Shown in pieces: positions 43,800 through 55,388 of a stretch of 64,000 bases of DNA (within the stretch, counting starts at the first letter, position 1; each line of letters starts with the position of its first letter). Source of the stretch: Heterohyrax brucei. Taxonomy: Eukaryota > Chordata > Mammalia > Hyracoidea > Procaviidae. Below the pieces are notes generated by a model, which was not told the DNA's origin, made no database searches, and worked only from the letters and a program-made list of their open reading frames with translations. The translations under genes were made by a program, and so were the position numbers. The stretch spans positions 68,498,351-68,562,350 of the forward strand of contig CM053162.1 of the NCBI GenBank assembly GCA_028571685.1. The letters run 5' to 3'.

Positions 43800-44435
43800 A
43801 GTGTCTTCCAGGAGCTGTGTCTCTTATAAGTGAAGGTCCCACTTGGATACAGAAAGAACAAAAACCAGGTTTGCGGTATACCGGTGCATTGCATTGGGAA
43901 AGTCTGCTGCAAAGGACCTTTTCAAAGCATTCAAAAGTAAAGATGTCACCTTGATGACTAAATTGCTCCTTACCGAAACCACAGTATTATCAATCACATC
44001 ATAAGCATGTGAAAGCTGGACAATGAACGAAGCAGATGGAGGAATTGATGCCTTTGAATTATGGTGTTGGAGAAGAACGTTGAATGCACCAGGGACCGCC
44101 AAAAGAAAGAACAGACCTGTTCTGAGAAGAAGTACAACCAGAGTGCTCCTTGGAAGTCAAGATGGCAAGACTGCTACTTACATGCTTTGGACATGTTTTC
44201 TGGAAGGATCAGTCCATGCAGAAGGACATCATGCTTGGTACAGTGGAGAGTCAGTGAAGAAGATGATAGCCCTCGATGAGAAGGATGGACGCAGGGGCTG
44301 CAACAATGGGCTTAAGCACAAAGATGATTGTGGACGTGGTGCAAGACAGGGCAGTGTTTCATTCTGTTGTTCACAGGGTCTCTGTGAGTCCAAACTGACT
44401 GGATGGCCCTAGTGACAACAGCTGACTGAATGGCT
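43800..44435 (+). pseudogene. RTE (BovB-like) LINE, C-terminal coding end
   Basis: RTE elements encode one endonuclease/reverse-transcriptase protein. This is its far C-terminal part. The reading (44023-44412) includes DGGIDAFELWCWRRTLNAP and shows the diagnostic RRIDAFELWCWRR-type segment of the family, followed by a decayed continuation. SKDVTLMTKLL is encoded just upstream (about 43940-43975). Frameshifted and without the catalytic region. Ends GTCTCTGTGAGTCCAAACTG, ACTGGATGGCCCTAGTGACA, which is the shared SINE/RTE tail. Confidence 0.85.
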
Positions 44436-44487
44436 GGCTACTTGAACAAAAAACAGGCTGCAGAGAAAGATGTGCTTCCATAGAAAT

Positions 44488-44522
44488 TAAACTCACTGCT
44501 GTCAAGTAGATTCTGACACAGA
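44488..44522 (-). repeat. SINE/RTE tail scrap
   Basis: ACTCACTGCTGTCAAGTAGA TTCTGACACAG is the reverse complement of the shared tail; only about 35 bp remain. Confidence 0.55.
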
Positions 44523-44689
44523 GATATTGTTAGTTTGAATAAACTCGATGGGTCATTGGGTCAGTGTACTAGAGAAGTAGACAGTGGGGACACAATGTGG
44601 CAGTGCCCGAATAAAGTACAGTTTACCCTGTTCTAGATTTATTTATTTTGAAGATAGGGATTTTTTGTAAGCTCACCTTTCAACTCCAG

Positions 44690-45700
44690 CATTTTATTTT
44701 TTAAAATACTTTATTGTTCTTTAAGTGAAAGTTTACAATTCAGGTCAATTTGTAACACAAAACCTTTGACACCCTCTGCCTTATAACCCAAACTGTTCTC
44801 CCCACCCTGTGACAGCATGTTCCTCTTTTCTACCCTGTATTTCCCATGTCCATTCAACTAACGGCTCTGCCCTACCACTCTCTCATCTTGCATCTGGACA
44901 GAAGTTGCTCAGTAAGCCTCATGTACACACCTAAGCTAAGAAGCACACTCTTTGTCAACAACGTTCTATGTCTTAGAGTCCAGTCCAGTCTTTGCCTGAA
45001 GAGCTGGCTTCTGGACTAGTTCCAGCAGTGGGCTGACGTAGAGCTCAGGGGCCATGCTTTCTAGGAATGCTCCAGTCTGTTGGACCATCAAGTCTGGTAT
45101 TTTCATAGAGTTCTATTTCTGCACACCCATTTTTCTCCCAGCATGTCAGATCTCTACACTGTGTTCCCTGTCAAGGCAGTCATTTGTTGTGGTTGGTTGC
45201 TGATATATTCTGGTCTCGTGCTGATATATTCTTTGGATTATATGGCCCTTTCTGCATTTGGGGTCTGTATTTTCTTTGTGTCTTTGGTGTCTTTCATTCC
45301 CCTGTTCTCCAAGTGGATTGCCGACAATGGACACTACTTAGGTGGCTGCTTGCTAATTTTTAACACCTTAGACTCCACTCACCATAGTGGGATGTAGAAC
45401 ACTTTCTTAATAAAAATCTGCTATGCCACTTGACCTAGATGTCCTCTGAAATTGTGGTCCCCAGATCCCTGTTCATGTTACTCTACACTTTAAAGTGTTG
45501 AGTTATATTTAGGAAAACTCTGAGCTTTTGGTTTAGGCCAGTTGTGCTGATGTCCCTTCTACTGTCCGTGGTCTCTTCATCTAACCCACTTCTTAGCCAC
45601 TATCTAATCTATGAATAACCCCCTTCCTCGCCTCCCCACCTGTGTAGCCATCACAGACTTGTCTTCTGTGCTTGAACATTCTCTTGCGTCCTTATAACTG
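44690..45700 (-). repeat. L1 3' UTR
   Basis: The left terminus, with TACTTTATTGTTCTTTAAGT, is the inverted L1 3' end. Inside, ACCATCAAGTCTGG, GGGGCCATGCTTTCTAGGAA and CACTCACCATAGTGGG parallel the minus-strand block at 39960-40395. Confidence 0.85.
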
Positions 45701-47047
45701 TGGTCTCATACAGTAGTTGTCCTTTTGTGACTAATTTCACTCAGCATGTCTTCCAGATAACTCCATGTTATCGTGTGTTTCCCAAGATTGCCGGTGTCCT
45801 TTATAATTACTGAATGTTCCATTGTGCGAATATGCCAGTTTGTTTATCCATTCATATGCTGAAGGGCACTAGGTCGATTCCATCCTTTTGCGACAGCTAT
45901 TGTTTCTCCAGGATGTATTCCAAGAAGTGGATTGCTAGATCATGTAGTATTTATATTTCTAATCTTTGAAGAAAAGGCCAAATTGATTTCCAAAGTGATT
46001 GTACCATTTTACATTCCCACTAGTAGTGAGGAAATTTTCCAGTCTTTCCAAGTTTCTCCAACATCTATTATTTTTTGCTTTTTGAATTAACTCCAGCCTT
46101 GTTGGGATCACTGTAGTTTTTACTTGGGAATTTCTGTGATGGCTAACGATTGTGAGCGTTTCATCACGTACCTGTTGACCACCTGGATGTCTTCCTTGGT
46201 AAAGTGTCTGTTCATATCCTTTGCCCATTTTTTAATTTGGTTACTTTACTTATTTATTTTTTTCTTGTTAAGGTGTTTCAGTAACTTATAGACTATGGAG
46301 ATTAGATGCTGATTGGATTTGTGGTAGCACAATTTTTTTTCGCAGTCTAAAGGTTGTCTTTTTATGGTTTCATTGAAGTATGTGGATTGGTATAAATGTT
46401 TGAGTTTTAGGAGCTCCCAGTTATCTATTTTCCCTTCTGGTGTTTGGGCATTTTTTAGTGATGTTTTATTGTCTGTTTATACTGTGTATTGGAGCTTCCA
46501 GAGTTGTCCCTGTTTTTTCTTCCACGGTCTTTATTGACTCAGATCTCTGATTCACTTTCAGTTATTTTTTGTGCATGGTGTAAAATATGGGTTTTGTTTC
46601 ATTATTTTTGCAGATGGATATCTAGTTATGACAATGCCATTTATTAAAGAGACTGTCTTTTCCCCAGCTTGTGAACTTTGGAAGTTTGTCAAATATCAGC
46701 TGCTCGTAGGTACATAACATTATTTCTGCATTCTCAATTCTGTTCCATTGGACAAGGCACCTGTTCACCTATTTTTGTTGTTGTTGTTTGTTTGTTTTAC
46801 CACTACCAGGCTGTTCTGACTATCACAGTGTTATAACAGGTTTTAAAGTCAGGTAGCATGCAGTCTCTCACTTTGTCCTTTTGTTAGGCTTTGCTTATCT
46901 GAGGCATCTTCCCTTTCTGTATGAGGCTGGTGATTTTCTTTCTCCACTTCATTAAAAAACACCATTGGAATTTATACTGGAATTGCACTGAATATATAGA
47001 TGACTTAGGGTAGAATAGACATTTTCACAATGTTGTCTTACTATCAA
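45701..47047 (-). pseudogene. L1 ORF2 C-terminal half, 5'-truncated
   Basis: Minus-strand reading from about 47047 to 45701. A frame at 45959-46228 includes KTTVIPTRLELIQKAKNNRC and WRNLERLENFLTTSGNVKWY, the region ahead of the Cys-rich end; upstream, CTCAATTCTGTTCCATTGG corresponds to the RT-downstream segment also found at 25440. Many stops and frameshifts. Older than the 25-27 kb copy. Confidence 0.85.
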
Positions 47048-47439
47048 GGAGCAGGGAAGGTTTCCCACTTAGGTGACTGTGAATAAAGGGGAAAACAAAG
47101 CAAAAGCACTGTGAAAATGATTTTGAAATGTGTGTGATACACACATTCGTTCAATATTTTTACATATACGAAAATGATTTGTCCCAAAAGAAATATTGAC
47201 ACACTATGAAGGTCAATAACAATTATTTGTATTACCAGCAAAATAACAAAAATGCAACCATTACACTTCACTAATAATTAAGAAATTCACTATAGTACAG
47301 TTCTTGATAAACATTATTATTTTTTTTTTTTGTAACTAGCATAAAGCGAACACCAGTGATGGGCAGAGATGAAGTTAAGGTAAATAGTTTTGTACAAAGC
47401 GGTTAACAGTGTATCAGGATGGAATTTTTCTGGACAGCA
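47048..47439. other. Unique AT-rich sequence
   Basis: No feature seen, except a T run near 47318-47331. Confidence 0.4.
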
Positions 47440-47603
47440 GTTTTGTAACTTATAACAAAATAATAAAAGATCTAAGAAGTCACTTGTCCCAGAGATTCAA
47501 CTCCTAGGAATGTGGTATAAAAAGACATCTAGAAAATGTTGAAGCTTTGTCAAAAATTGTTTATCATGACATTGTTTATAATAAGCAAGATTCTACAGAA
47601 ACT

Positions 47604-47793
47604 TAAGGAATTCTGGTGGCACAGTGGGTGTTTCACTGAAAGTTTTGTAGTTTAAAGCTTTCAGCCACTGTGCCAGCACAAAATGTGGCAGTCTACCTCT
47701 GCAAAGATAATAGCCTTGGGAGCCCTGTGAGGCAATGTTACTCTGTCATGTAGTTGTTGCTATGAGTTGGACTCAATTTGACACCAACAGGTT
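47604..47793 (+). repeat. AfroSINE, long variant, with target-site duplication
   Basis: GGAATTCTGGTGGCACAGTG at the head, module AAATGTGGCAGTCTACCTCT, tail GAGTTGGACTCAATTTGACA. Flanked by AGAAACTTAA on both sides (47594-47603 and about 47798-47807). Confidence 0.88.
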
Positions 47794-47821
47794 ACATAGA
47801 AACTTAAATGTCTAACAAAGG

Positions 47822-48386
47822 GCTGTATGGATTGAATTATATCCTCCTGTAATATGTGTCATAAATAGTAACCCTTTGGTTAAGATCTTGGCTGTTGACT
47901 AAAAGGTGGGTGGCTCAAATCCACCAGACACTGCTTGGAAGCTCACGTGACAGTTCTAGTCTGTCCTGTAGAGTCATCATACATAGCAATCAACTTGATG
48001 GCAGTAGGGGTTAGCATACATTTTGAGATGTAGTCCTATTTGAGAACGGGGTTTTCTTTGTTATGATGATGATGAGATTGTGACAGTGTAGTATGTGTCT
48101 TAAACCATCTACTCCAGAGATGAAAAACAAGCAGATTAGGCACATCAACAAGAAAGGACAAACGGAGAAAGACTGATACCATAGGGAGATAACCAAGGAA
48201 CCAAGGGAAAGAAGTTGAAAGAGACAGGGATCTCCCTCCAGAGAGGACAGAAAAAGCCTTCCACTAGAGCCTGAGCCACGAAATTAGGCATCAGCCTTGT
48301 AAAAGATGAGAAAAATAGATTTCTGTTCATTAAAACCACCAACTTATAATATTTTCATTATAACATCACTAGAGAAACAAAGATAG
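47822..48386 (+). repeat. MaLR-type solo LTR carrying a SINE
   Basis: Starts GGGCTGTATGGATTGAATTA and ends near TTATAACATCACTAGAGAAA. It interrupts the old L1, and itself contains the SINE at 47866. Confidence 0.8.
47866..48012 (+). repeat. AfroSINE nested in an LTR
   Basis: AGTAACCCTTTGGTTAAGAT at the head, CAATCAACTTGATGGCAGTA at the tail. Third layer of the nested stack at 47.4-48.6 kb. Confidence 0.87.
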
Positions 48387-48868
48387 GGGAGTGCTTAAAT
48401 AAATTATGGCAAACCCACAAAGTGGAATGGCATGCAAAGTATTCTCTAAAAAGAAAGTTGGAGATAATTACTTTTTATACTGAATCCATCATGATCCACT
48501 TTCAGTGAAATAAAATCGGTGCAAAAATAATATGACAAAATGATGTTAAAAAAAAGTGTACCAGGTGGGAGAAAACCTGAAATTTTAATGGTTAGCTTTA
48601 ATCTTTGGTGGTTTTATTATAATTTAGTTTTATTTTCTGCTTTGTACTTTTCTGCATTTTCCAGATTTTCATCAATGAATAGATACTACGTTGTTGTTGT
48701 TAGATGTCATTGAGTCTGTTCTGACTCCTAGCAACCCTGGATACAACAGAACAAAAACACTGCCTGGTCCCGCATCATCACTGCTAGGAGTGAGCACTTG
48801 GTTGCAGCCACTGTGTCAACCCATCTTCTGGAGGATCTTCCTCTGTTTTGCTGACTCTGGCCCCTAGG

Positions 48869-48915
48869 GTCGCCATCAGTTGGATCCGACTCAACGGCAC
48901 TTGGCTTGGCTTGGC
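48869..48915 (+). repeat. SINE/RTE 3' tail inserted within an RTE
   Basis: CTAGGGTCGCCATCAGTTGG, then ATCCGACTCAACGGCACTTG, then GCTTGGCTTGG. Only the tail, in the orientation opposite to the host RTE. Short imperfect flanking repeats CTGACT / CTACT. Confidence 0.7.
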
Positions 48916-49289
48916 TACTTTACCAAGCATGATGCCCTTCTCTAGGGATTGATCCCTCCTGACAACACATCCAAAGTATGTGAGATACGGTTTCACCATC
49001 CTTCCTTCTAAGGAGCACTCTGGTTGTATTTCTTCCAGGACAGATCTGTTTGTTCTTTTGGCAGTCCATGGAATATTTAGTATTATTTTCCAAAATCTTG
49101 TCTCAATGGCATCAATTCTTCTGTCTTCTTTAGTCATTGTTCAGCTTTCTCATTCATATGATGCATTTGAAAACACTGTGGCTTGGGCGAGTCACGCCTT
49201 AGTCTTCAAGGTGACATCTTTACTTTCCAACACTTGAAAGAGTTCTTGTGCAGCAGATTCTCCCGATGCAATGTATCTTTTGATTTCTT

Positions 49290-49369
49290 TTTCTTTATTT
49301 AATATGACTGAGTGAAAATGTACATTCCCGCATAAATTTACATGCCCACTTATATGCAGCTTCCACTGC
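49290..49369 (-). repeat. 80-bp L1 3' end inserted in an RTE
   Basis: AATATGACTGAGTGAAAATG, TACATTCCCGCATAAATTTA and CATGCCCACTTATATGCAGC are the reverse complement of the L1 end at 27480-27550. Flanked by TTGATTTCTT (49280-49289) and TTGATTCCTT (49370-49379), a target-site duplication with one mismatch. Confidence 0.88.
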
Positions 49370-49809
49370 TTGATTCCTTGACTGATGCTTCCTTGGGTGT
49401 TGATTGTGGACCCAGGTAAAATGTATTCTTTGACAACCTCACACCTTTCTCCATTTATCACGTGCTGTTTACTGGTCTAGTTGTGAGGATTTTTGTTTTC
49501 TTGATGTTGAGATGTGATCAGTACTGAAGGCTGTGGTCTTCAATCTTCATCAGTAAGTATTTCAAGTCCTCTTTCACTTTCAGCAAGCACATACTATTTC
49601 ACACAAAATTATTTTTGAAATGATTGCAATAAACATTTTTGGGAAAGATAAGCATAATCTGTGTGTTGGGAAACAAAGAGAAAACATAGTATGTTGTGCC
49701 CACTAGGGTTTTACTTGTTTAAGTCATATGCTAGCTTGTAGCAATAGAGACTCTACCCATCATGGCAAACAAACTGCGATTACCTTTCTCCTTCCTGTAA
49801 CCGTCCAAC

Positions 49810-49905
49810 TAAAAATGTGGACTCCTATCACTGTAGGACTCATGGCAACCCTAGGGGCCAGAGTAGAACTTACCGCTAGAGTATTCAAGGAGCACCTGCT
49901 GGAGG
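49810..49905 (-). repeat. AfroSINE, diverged
   Basis: GGACTCATGGCAACCCTAGG, CCAGAGTAGAACTTACC and TTCAAGGAGCACCTGC follow body order; the head is replaced by unrelated text and TTGACAACACTTGGCTGCC. Confidence 0.7.
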
Positions 49906-49946
49906 ATACAACTTGACAACACTTGGCTGCCTGGCATTACTGTAGG

Positions 49947-50131
49947 ATGGAGACCCTGGTGCTGCGACAATTAAGATCAGTTGCTAAAAGAAGCTCAGTA
50001 GTCCCCAATCAGGAGAAAGACACTGCAGTCTGCTGCCATAGATTCACAGCCTTCTAACCCCTACAGGACACTTTTAGTCTGTGCTGTAGGGTCACTATGG
50101 GTTGGAATTAACTCCACAGTGACAGATATTA
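49947..50131 (+). repeat. AfroSINE, long variant
   Basis: GGAGACCCTGGTGCTGCGAC head; module GGAGAAAGACACTGCAGTCT, GCTGCCATAGATTCACAGCC; tail GGGTTGGAATTAACTCCACA. Confidence 0.85.
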
Positions 50132-53100
50132 TTATAGGACCCCAGAGCATATGTGTTGGTAGGCAAACAGTAACCTATGTCAGATACTCTTCTTAAGTAT
50201 GTAGAACATAAGTGCAAGCACTCCACAGAAGCTGAACATATGTAAAATGACTTTTATCCATGCAAAGCCGTGAAGATAATCTCCCCAAGTCTTTTTTGTT
50301 ATCTCAGTAACTTTGAAGGTATACAGACTTCTGAATGCCTGCACATAGTAGCAATTTGCTGGGTAGGTTAATACTGCCTCTCATGTTGAGTGAAGGCAAG
50401 AATAGGTAAGGTCCAACCTTTGGGGAGAATTAATTTCGAGTTATCTGGGTGGAAAGTTCTCCAACAGATCAAACAACCAGACAAGAAATAGTCATTTTAC
50501 AAGCACAGCTACTATTTATGGAGTTATTGCTCTGGAATTAACTTACGTGCTCCTAATTTTTTTTTTTTTTTGGTGCCATTTTTCACAGTAATATAACCTA
50601 CAGAATAATTGTACCTGATTATCAGTTATATTTTAAGATTGTATTCAAGAACATTCACCAACCTTCTGTTCATTGCCCCAGGCCATTTTTGATCATTTTA
50701 AAAATGATTCAACAGAGACTCATTTAGTGCTAATTTCACAAGGGGCCAATCAGTGTCTTGGAGAGCAGGAAGCCCAAAACATTGAAAAGTGCCACCCTTG
50801 TCTTCCAGGACTTTATAATCTGATTTAAAAGGTTACACAGAAATCCCCAGAGGAACAAATAATAATCCCAGTCAGTGTATGTATATGCAAAGAAAGGCCC
50901 TGGAAACTGCTGTAGAAGTTGTAAGAAAAGAGATGATTTACAGTCAGCTGGAGCTGCACTTGTAGAAGTCAGGGTGGGCCTTTGATGGCCCGGGATGCCA
51001 TTTTCTTTCTGTTCACTTTTTCTTTACTATTTTAGAAGCTCAGCTCTGTCTTTTATAGTATATGACTTCTGTCACTGCTAGGAGTCTAGTCTTTTTGCAG
51101 GCAATCCTTCTGTGTCTTAGTGGCCCAGACCACATGACGATTCCCACTGTGAAGCAAACGAGATCCATGCATTGTGAGGATCACTGGCTGGGTCCTTGTC
51201 ACTCACTCTTTCCTCCCCAGTTACACACTGTTCAGCTACCTGGGTTTGGAAATACTCGGACAGAGGGAAGAAGTTAATGATATTTTCTGTGATCTCTTAC
51301 GGATCCTGTCATTTCCTTTTCAATATCAGATATCTAGTGCATTAGTGCATGTTGTGAAGGAATCATAACACTTAACATCCAAAAGACATTGTATGATAAT
51401 GTGGGGACAAAAAAACCAATATTGTGCATTATGTATAATGGCTATCATAGCTTTTGTTTCTTTGGTTTTGGTCAAAAACTTTTGACATATTCTAATTTAG
51501 ACTTATTAATATCATTTAGAAATTGCTCATTGAAAAGTTAAATTTTAGTCTATAAATACTGCAGAAAAGAAAAATAAAATAAAATTCATTTCCCAATGCC
51601 AAATTGGAAGCGTTTTTACTGGTTCTTAGAAGAAATAAGTCTATGCATAAATATATGGTTAGTTACATGAAGAAATTTGTCACCCGAAGGCCATGATTTT
51701 TTTTTTTCATCTGTGGTTTCGCTGTGGTTTTCTGCAGCTTCAGACATTTTTCCACAGATACTAATATGGCAGGAAGTGAATGCCACATTTAAAATCACTG
51801 AATGAACAAAAGGGCCCTTTGGTACCGTCTTGTCTTATGGCTAATGGACTGTTTTGTGATAGATTGTTTGGTCTCTTGATACACAGAACAGGCAACAAAA
51901 ATATCTCTTCCTTGATTGTCAAAAAGCCTACTGTGTACATTTGCGTATGTGTGTGTATACACGTGTGTGTGTGTGTCAGTGCATGTGTGCATATAGGAGT
52001 GAGAGAATGGAAGAATGAGAATACAAGGGCATTGGAAATACAGAATTTAGGATTATTTTCCTGAATTGAAATAAATACTCGCAGAAAAATCAAATTAATG
52101 AGTTTCAAGCATTGTTAGCATCAAATTTTAGGAACAGAGACAATAAAAGGAAATTTTCTGAAGGTCACGTGCTAAGAATTTTCTTATTACTGACACAAGT
52201 AAATATATATATATTTGTGTGTTGTACTTATCATAAGGAAATAATAAACATATGCTGGCTATAGAACTCTAGAATAAGTAACAGGTCATATGTTTTGTAA
52301 AATCAAGACATGATACCTATGTGATTAACAGTTTAAGAATACCACAAATTCTGTCTACTTCTGAATGTGTTTGCATGCCAAAGAGCAAAAGAAATACACA
52401 TACACATAAGCTTTTAAAATGCATACTCCCTCTCATACAATGTTTTATTCTAATAAGAAACAGCTAATTGTGAGAAGATTGTGCTTTTTTTCCTACTTAA
52501 GCACTTGAAAATCAATATCTGACTGCCAGAAAATTCAAAATTTCCTGTTCATCTTATCATTTGTTTTTTTTGTCGTAAATTCTGAATCCTTACCCAAACT
52601 CTATGCAAGTTCCTAAGTGATTTGCTTTTGAAAGTATTGTCCTCATGAACAGGACATTAGCGTTTTCTCTTCCTGCTGCTAATTCTATATCAAAATTAAA
52701 AAAAAACTATAGAGAGCTTTAGGGACTAAAATTCTTGATTATAAAAATCATGAGAATGAAAAACAGGGAAAAGGTACATTTTGTTTAGAGTGCTTTTTCA
52801 CTTCATAGAAGAATCTCAACTGTTGAAAACATAACAGCTGCTTTAAAAGTCATCAGGCCTGTATTTAATTTATGCAGTTTTCCCATTAATGACATTATCT
52901 ATTTAACACATCTATTACACATCCACAGGGCTGAGTCGGAAAAACAATAAACAAATGTAGCAACTTCAAAAGGAAACTTTCCATTAAATTAAGGATCTTG
53001 ACTTTAATGGATGTCCCAAACAGACATGGAAATTAACAGGGTAAAAAAAAAAAAAAAAGTTGATTAAGAGCGGTCCCATTATAATTTGTTGTGCCATATA

Positions 53101-53599
53101 GGATGAAAACATTAAGGCAGAACTTACTGAAAAATACCTTGCCATTAAAAATCATTGTGCTCTGAATGACATGACTTTTGCGAATACTGCCAGATCGCGG
53201 AGACACACGTACAAATTATGCCCTTGCACTATCGTGGACAAAGCTGAACCTTGCCAACACAGCTCGCTATTTACAAGGCTCATTTGGTCATTGATGGCCA
53301 AGGCATTGTAAACAGAGCACAGCACACCTGCTTGGTGACCTCAGGCAGCTGTAGCTTTTCAGGCCCCCTGAATTGCTGCTCCTTTGCCGTTTTCCTTTCC
53401 CTTCTTCCCACAGTCCACACCTTCCTAAACAGCTGCTGTTATTTCCAAGACTTTGCTAGACATACCGCTTTATTATCTGCTTCTTGAGGACTTTAAAATA
53501 CTGCTGTTTTCCAAGACACTCCTAGTGGCCTGTTAATATGCTTGGGCCATTGGCTAGCTGATAGCTCAAGGGAAGCAACACACCACAAAGACTATCCCG
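50132..53599. other. Repeat-poor stretch of 3.5 kb
   Basis: The longest part of the window free of AfroSINE, L1 and MaLR. It holds poly-T runs near 50560 and 51698, a GT/TG tract at 51949-51977 and a short TA run near 52203. A segment near 50750-50990 resembles old mammalian-wide repeat text but is too diverged to name. No splice-flanked open frame stands out. The AT-rich block at 52840-53040 looks like conserved non-coding sequence in style only. Confidence 0.45.
51949..51977. repeat. (GT)n microsatellite, interrupted
   Basis: GTGTGTGTATACACGTGTGT followed by GTGTGTGT; the centre TATACACG gives local inverted-repeat potential. Confidence 0.85.
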
Positions 53600-53765
53600 C
53601 TTTCAAACCCAAACCAAACCTGCTGTCCAGTTGGCTGTGACTGACAGTCATCCTTTAAGACAGAGTAGAACTGCCCCACAGAATTCCCAGGAAGTGCCTG
53701 GTGGATTTGAATTGCCAACCTTTTGAGTAGCAGGGTAGCACTTATGTACAAGGCCACTAGCATTT
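53600..53765 (-). repeat. AfroSINE
   Basis: AAACCCAAACCAAACCTGCT tail end, CAGAGTAGAACTGCCCCACA body, TACAAGGCCACTAGCATT head end. Confidence 0.92.
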
Positions 53766-53857
53766 ATATCCACCTTCCGGAGGGTCTCTAACATGACTGA
53801 CCACAGTATAAAACTGGAGACTGGGAAAAGAGACTTAATAAACATAGCCCAAAGAAA

Positions 53858-54025
53858 GGAAAACCGCGGTGGTGTAGTGGGTAAGTGTTATGGCCTCTGA
53901 CCAAAAGGTCTGCCTTGGAATCCACCAGGTGCTCCTTGGAAACTCTGTGGGCCAATTCTATTGTTTCCTACAGGGTCACTATGAGTTGAAATCGACTCAA
54001 CAGCAGTGGATTTAGTTTTTATTTA
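53858..54025 (+). repeat. AfroSINE
   Basis: GGAAAACCGCGGTGGTGTAG head, TGAAATCGACTCAACAGCAG tail. Opposite in orientation to the copy 90 bp to the left. Confidence 0.92.
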
Positions 54026-54188
54026 ATGAAAGGAAAGTTTGGTGGGGACCAAAAACTATTTCTCCCTTACTTTGTTCTGTCTAGTTCTACAATTGAACTT
54101 GTTAAATTCATACATTTTTTTCCAATTGATTTATCTATTCAAACTGCTTCACTGGGCACTCATAATCTAGCATTGTATAGGTATTTTT

Positions 54189-54691
54189 CTTAGATATTTA
54201 CTTTTGCTATAACAGAAAGACTAAAAGCGGACAGCTTTCCCAATGATAAGTTTATTCTGTCACATTCTAGCAGGCTAGAAATCCAAATTCATGGGACGTC
54301 TTTCTCTTTCTGTTAGCTCTAGGGGATGTCCTATCATTTATCTTCCCCTGGGTCTAGGAGGTTCTCAGCACAGGGACCCCAAGTTCAAAGGACACAGTCT
54401 GCTCCCAACTCTTCTTCCTTGGTTATAGAAGGTCCTCATTCTCTCTGCTGGATTCTGTTTTATATCTCAAAAGAGACTGACTCAAGCTACAAATTAACCC
54501 TCTAGATTGAGTTCTACCTTATTAATATAAGTACCTCTAACCTGCCTCATTAACACCATCGTGGTTATGATTTACAACACCAAAGACAGTCACATCAGAT
54601 CACAAAATAGTACATGACCACACAGTATTGGAAATTATAGTCTAGCCAAATTGGCAAGCATTTTCAGGGGACACAATACAATCCATGACAG
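54189..54691 (-). repeat. MaLR-type solo LTR, full length
   Basis: CTTAGATATTTACTTTTGCT and ATAACAGAAAGACT at left; ACACAATACAATCCATGACA at right. CAGGGACCCCAAGTTCAAAG and TCTCAAAAGAGACTGACTCA inside. Confidence 0.88.
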
Positions 54692-55225
54692 TACAGAAAT
54701 ACAAATAACGTACGGAAGAGTTCTAGTTCAGTGTAATGTAAAATGGCACTAAATAATTCTTTTTCATGCTATCATGCCTTTTAAAGTCATTCCTTTGTAA
54801 TACAATGAAGGGCTTCTCTATGCTGGGCACTGACTATATAGTTCTCAGACAATATTACTGTTTTTGAGGAGCTATCTAGAGGAAGATTGAAAATTGATTT
54901 TAAAATCTCACAGAATCTGCAAAATATATCATAAGCTGATAAATGCGTGGAAAACAGAGTGTTATATGAGGAATGACAACTTCCCTCATTGGAAGGAGAG
55001 AAGCAATGGCTGGGAAACATTTCAGCTGGGACTTGGAGTAAGAGCAGGACCCGGACTGAAAAGAGACAAGGAATTAAACAGAAAGAAAAGTCTAGGGAGC
55101 GAATCATATATTCCAGGAAAATGAATGCAGCAAGTGGAATGACTTAGAAGTGCTAAGCAACATGCTACAGTCAAAGACATTTAAATAGTGGTCTTATAAT
55201 TAAATTATATGTGTCTATGGAGTGA
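54692..55225. other. Unique sequence
   Basis: No assigned repeat. The segment near 54960-55150 has the style of an old mammalian-wide repeat (CATTTCAGCTGGGACTTGGA) but I cannot name it. Confidence 0.4.
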
Positions 55226-55388
55226 GAGATGCCCTGGAGGCCCAGTGGTTAAACACTTGGCTGCTAACCACAAAGTTGGCCATTCAAATCTACCAGCCAC
55301 TCCTTGGAAACCCTATGATACAATTCTACTCTATCCTGTAGGGTTGCTATGAGTTGGAATCAATTTGAGAGCAATGTGTTTGGTCATC
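55226..55388 (+). repeat. AfroSINE
   Basis: GATGCCCTGGAGGCCCAGTG head, GAGTTGGAATCAATTTGAGA tail. Confidence 0.9.

Larger units (their letters stand above)
47440..48560 (+). repeat. Old L1 (L1M-type) ORF2 end, split by SINE and LTR
   Basis: ATTCAACTCCTAGGAATGTG and CATGACATTGTTTATAATAA (47495-47590), ATGTCTAACAAAG (47807-47820) and AATAAATTATGGCAAACCCA (48398-48417) are consecutive ORF2 C-terminal text of an old L1, now separated by a SINE and by an LTR that carries a further SINE. The final part reads as LNKLWQTHKVEWHAK. Confidence 0.7.
48690..49560 (-). pseudogene. RTE (BovB-like) LINE, C-terminal coding end and 3' tail
   Basis: Minus strand. One open piece (49137-48784) reads RRIDAIETRFWKIILNIPWT, AKRTNRSVLEEIQPECSLEG and YFGCVVRRDQSLEKGIMLGK; another (49461-49192) reads INGERCEVVKEYILPGSTIN and LESKDVTLKTKA. 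These are the C-terminal segments characteristic of RTE/BovB polymerases. The 3' end near 48690-48740, GTTGTTGTTAGATGTCATTG, AGTCTGTTCTGACTCCTAGC, is the same tail that ends AfroSINE. Two small insertions interrupt it. Reverse transcriptase catalytic region absent, not functional. Confidence 0.92.

Noticed and set aside
44023-44412. 129-residue frame as a gene
   Set aside because: Contains the IDAFELWCWRR-type segment of RTE polymerases and runs into the RTE tail.
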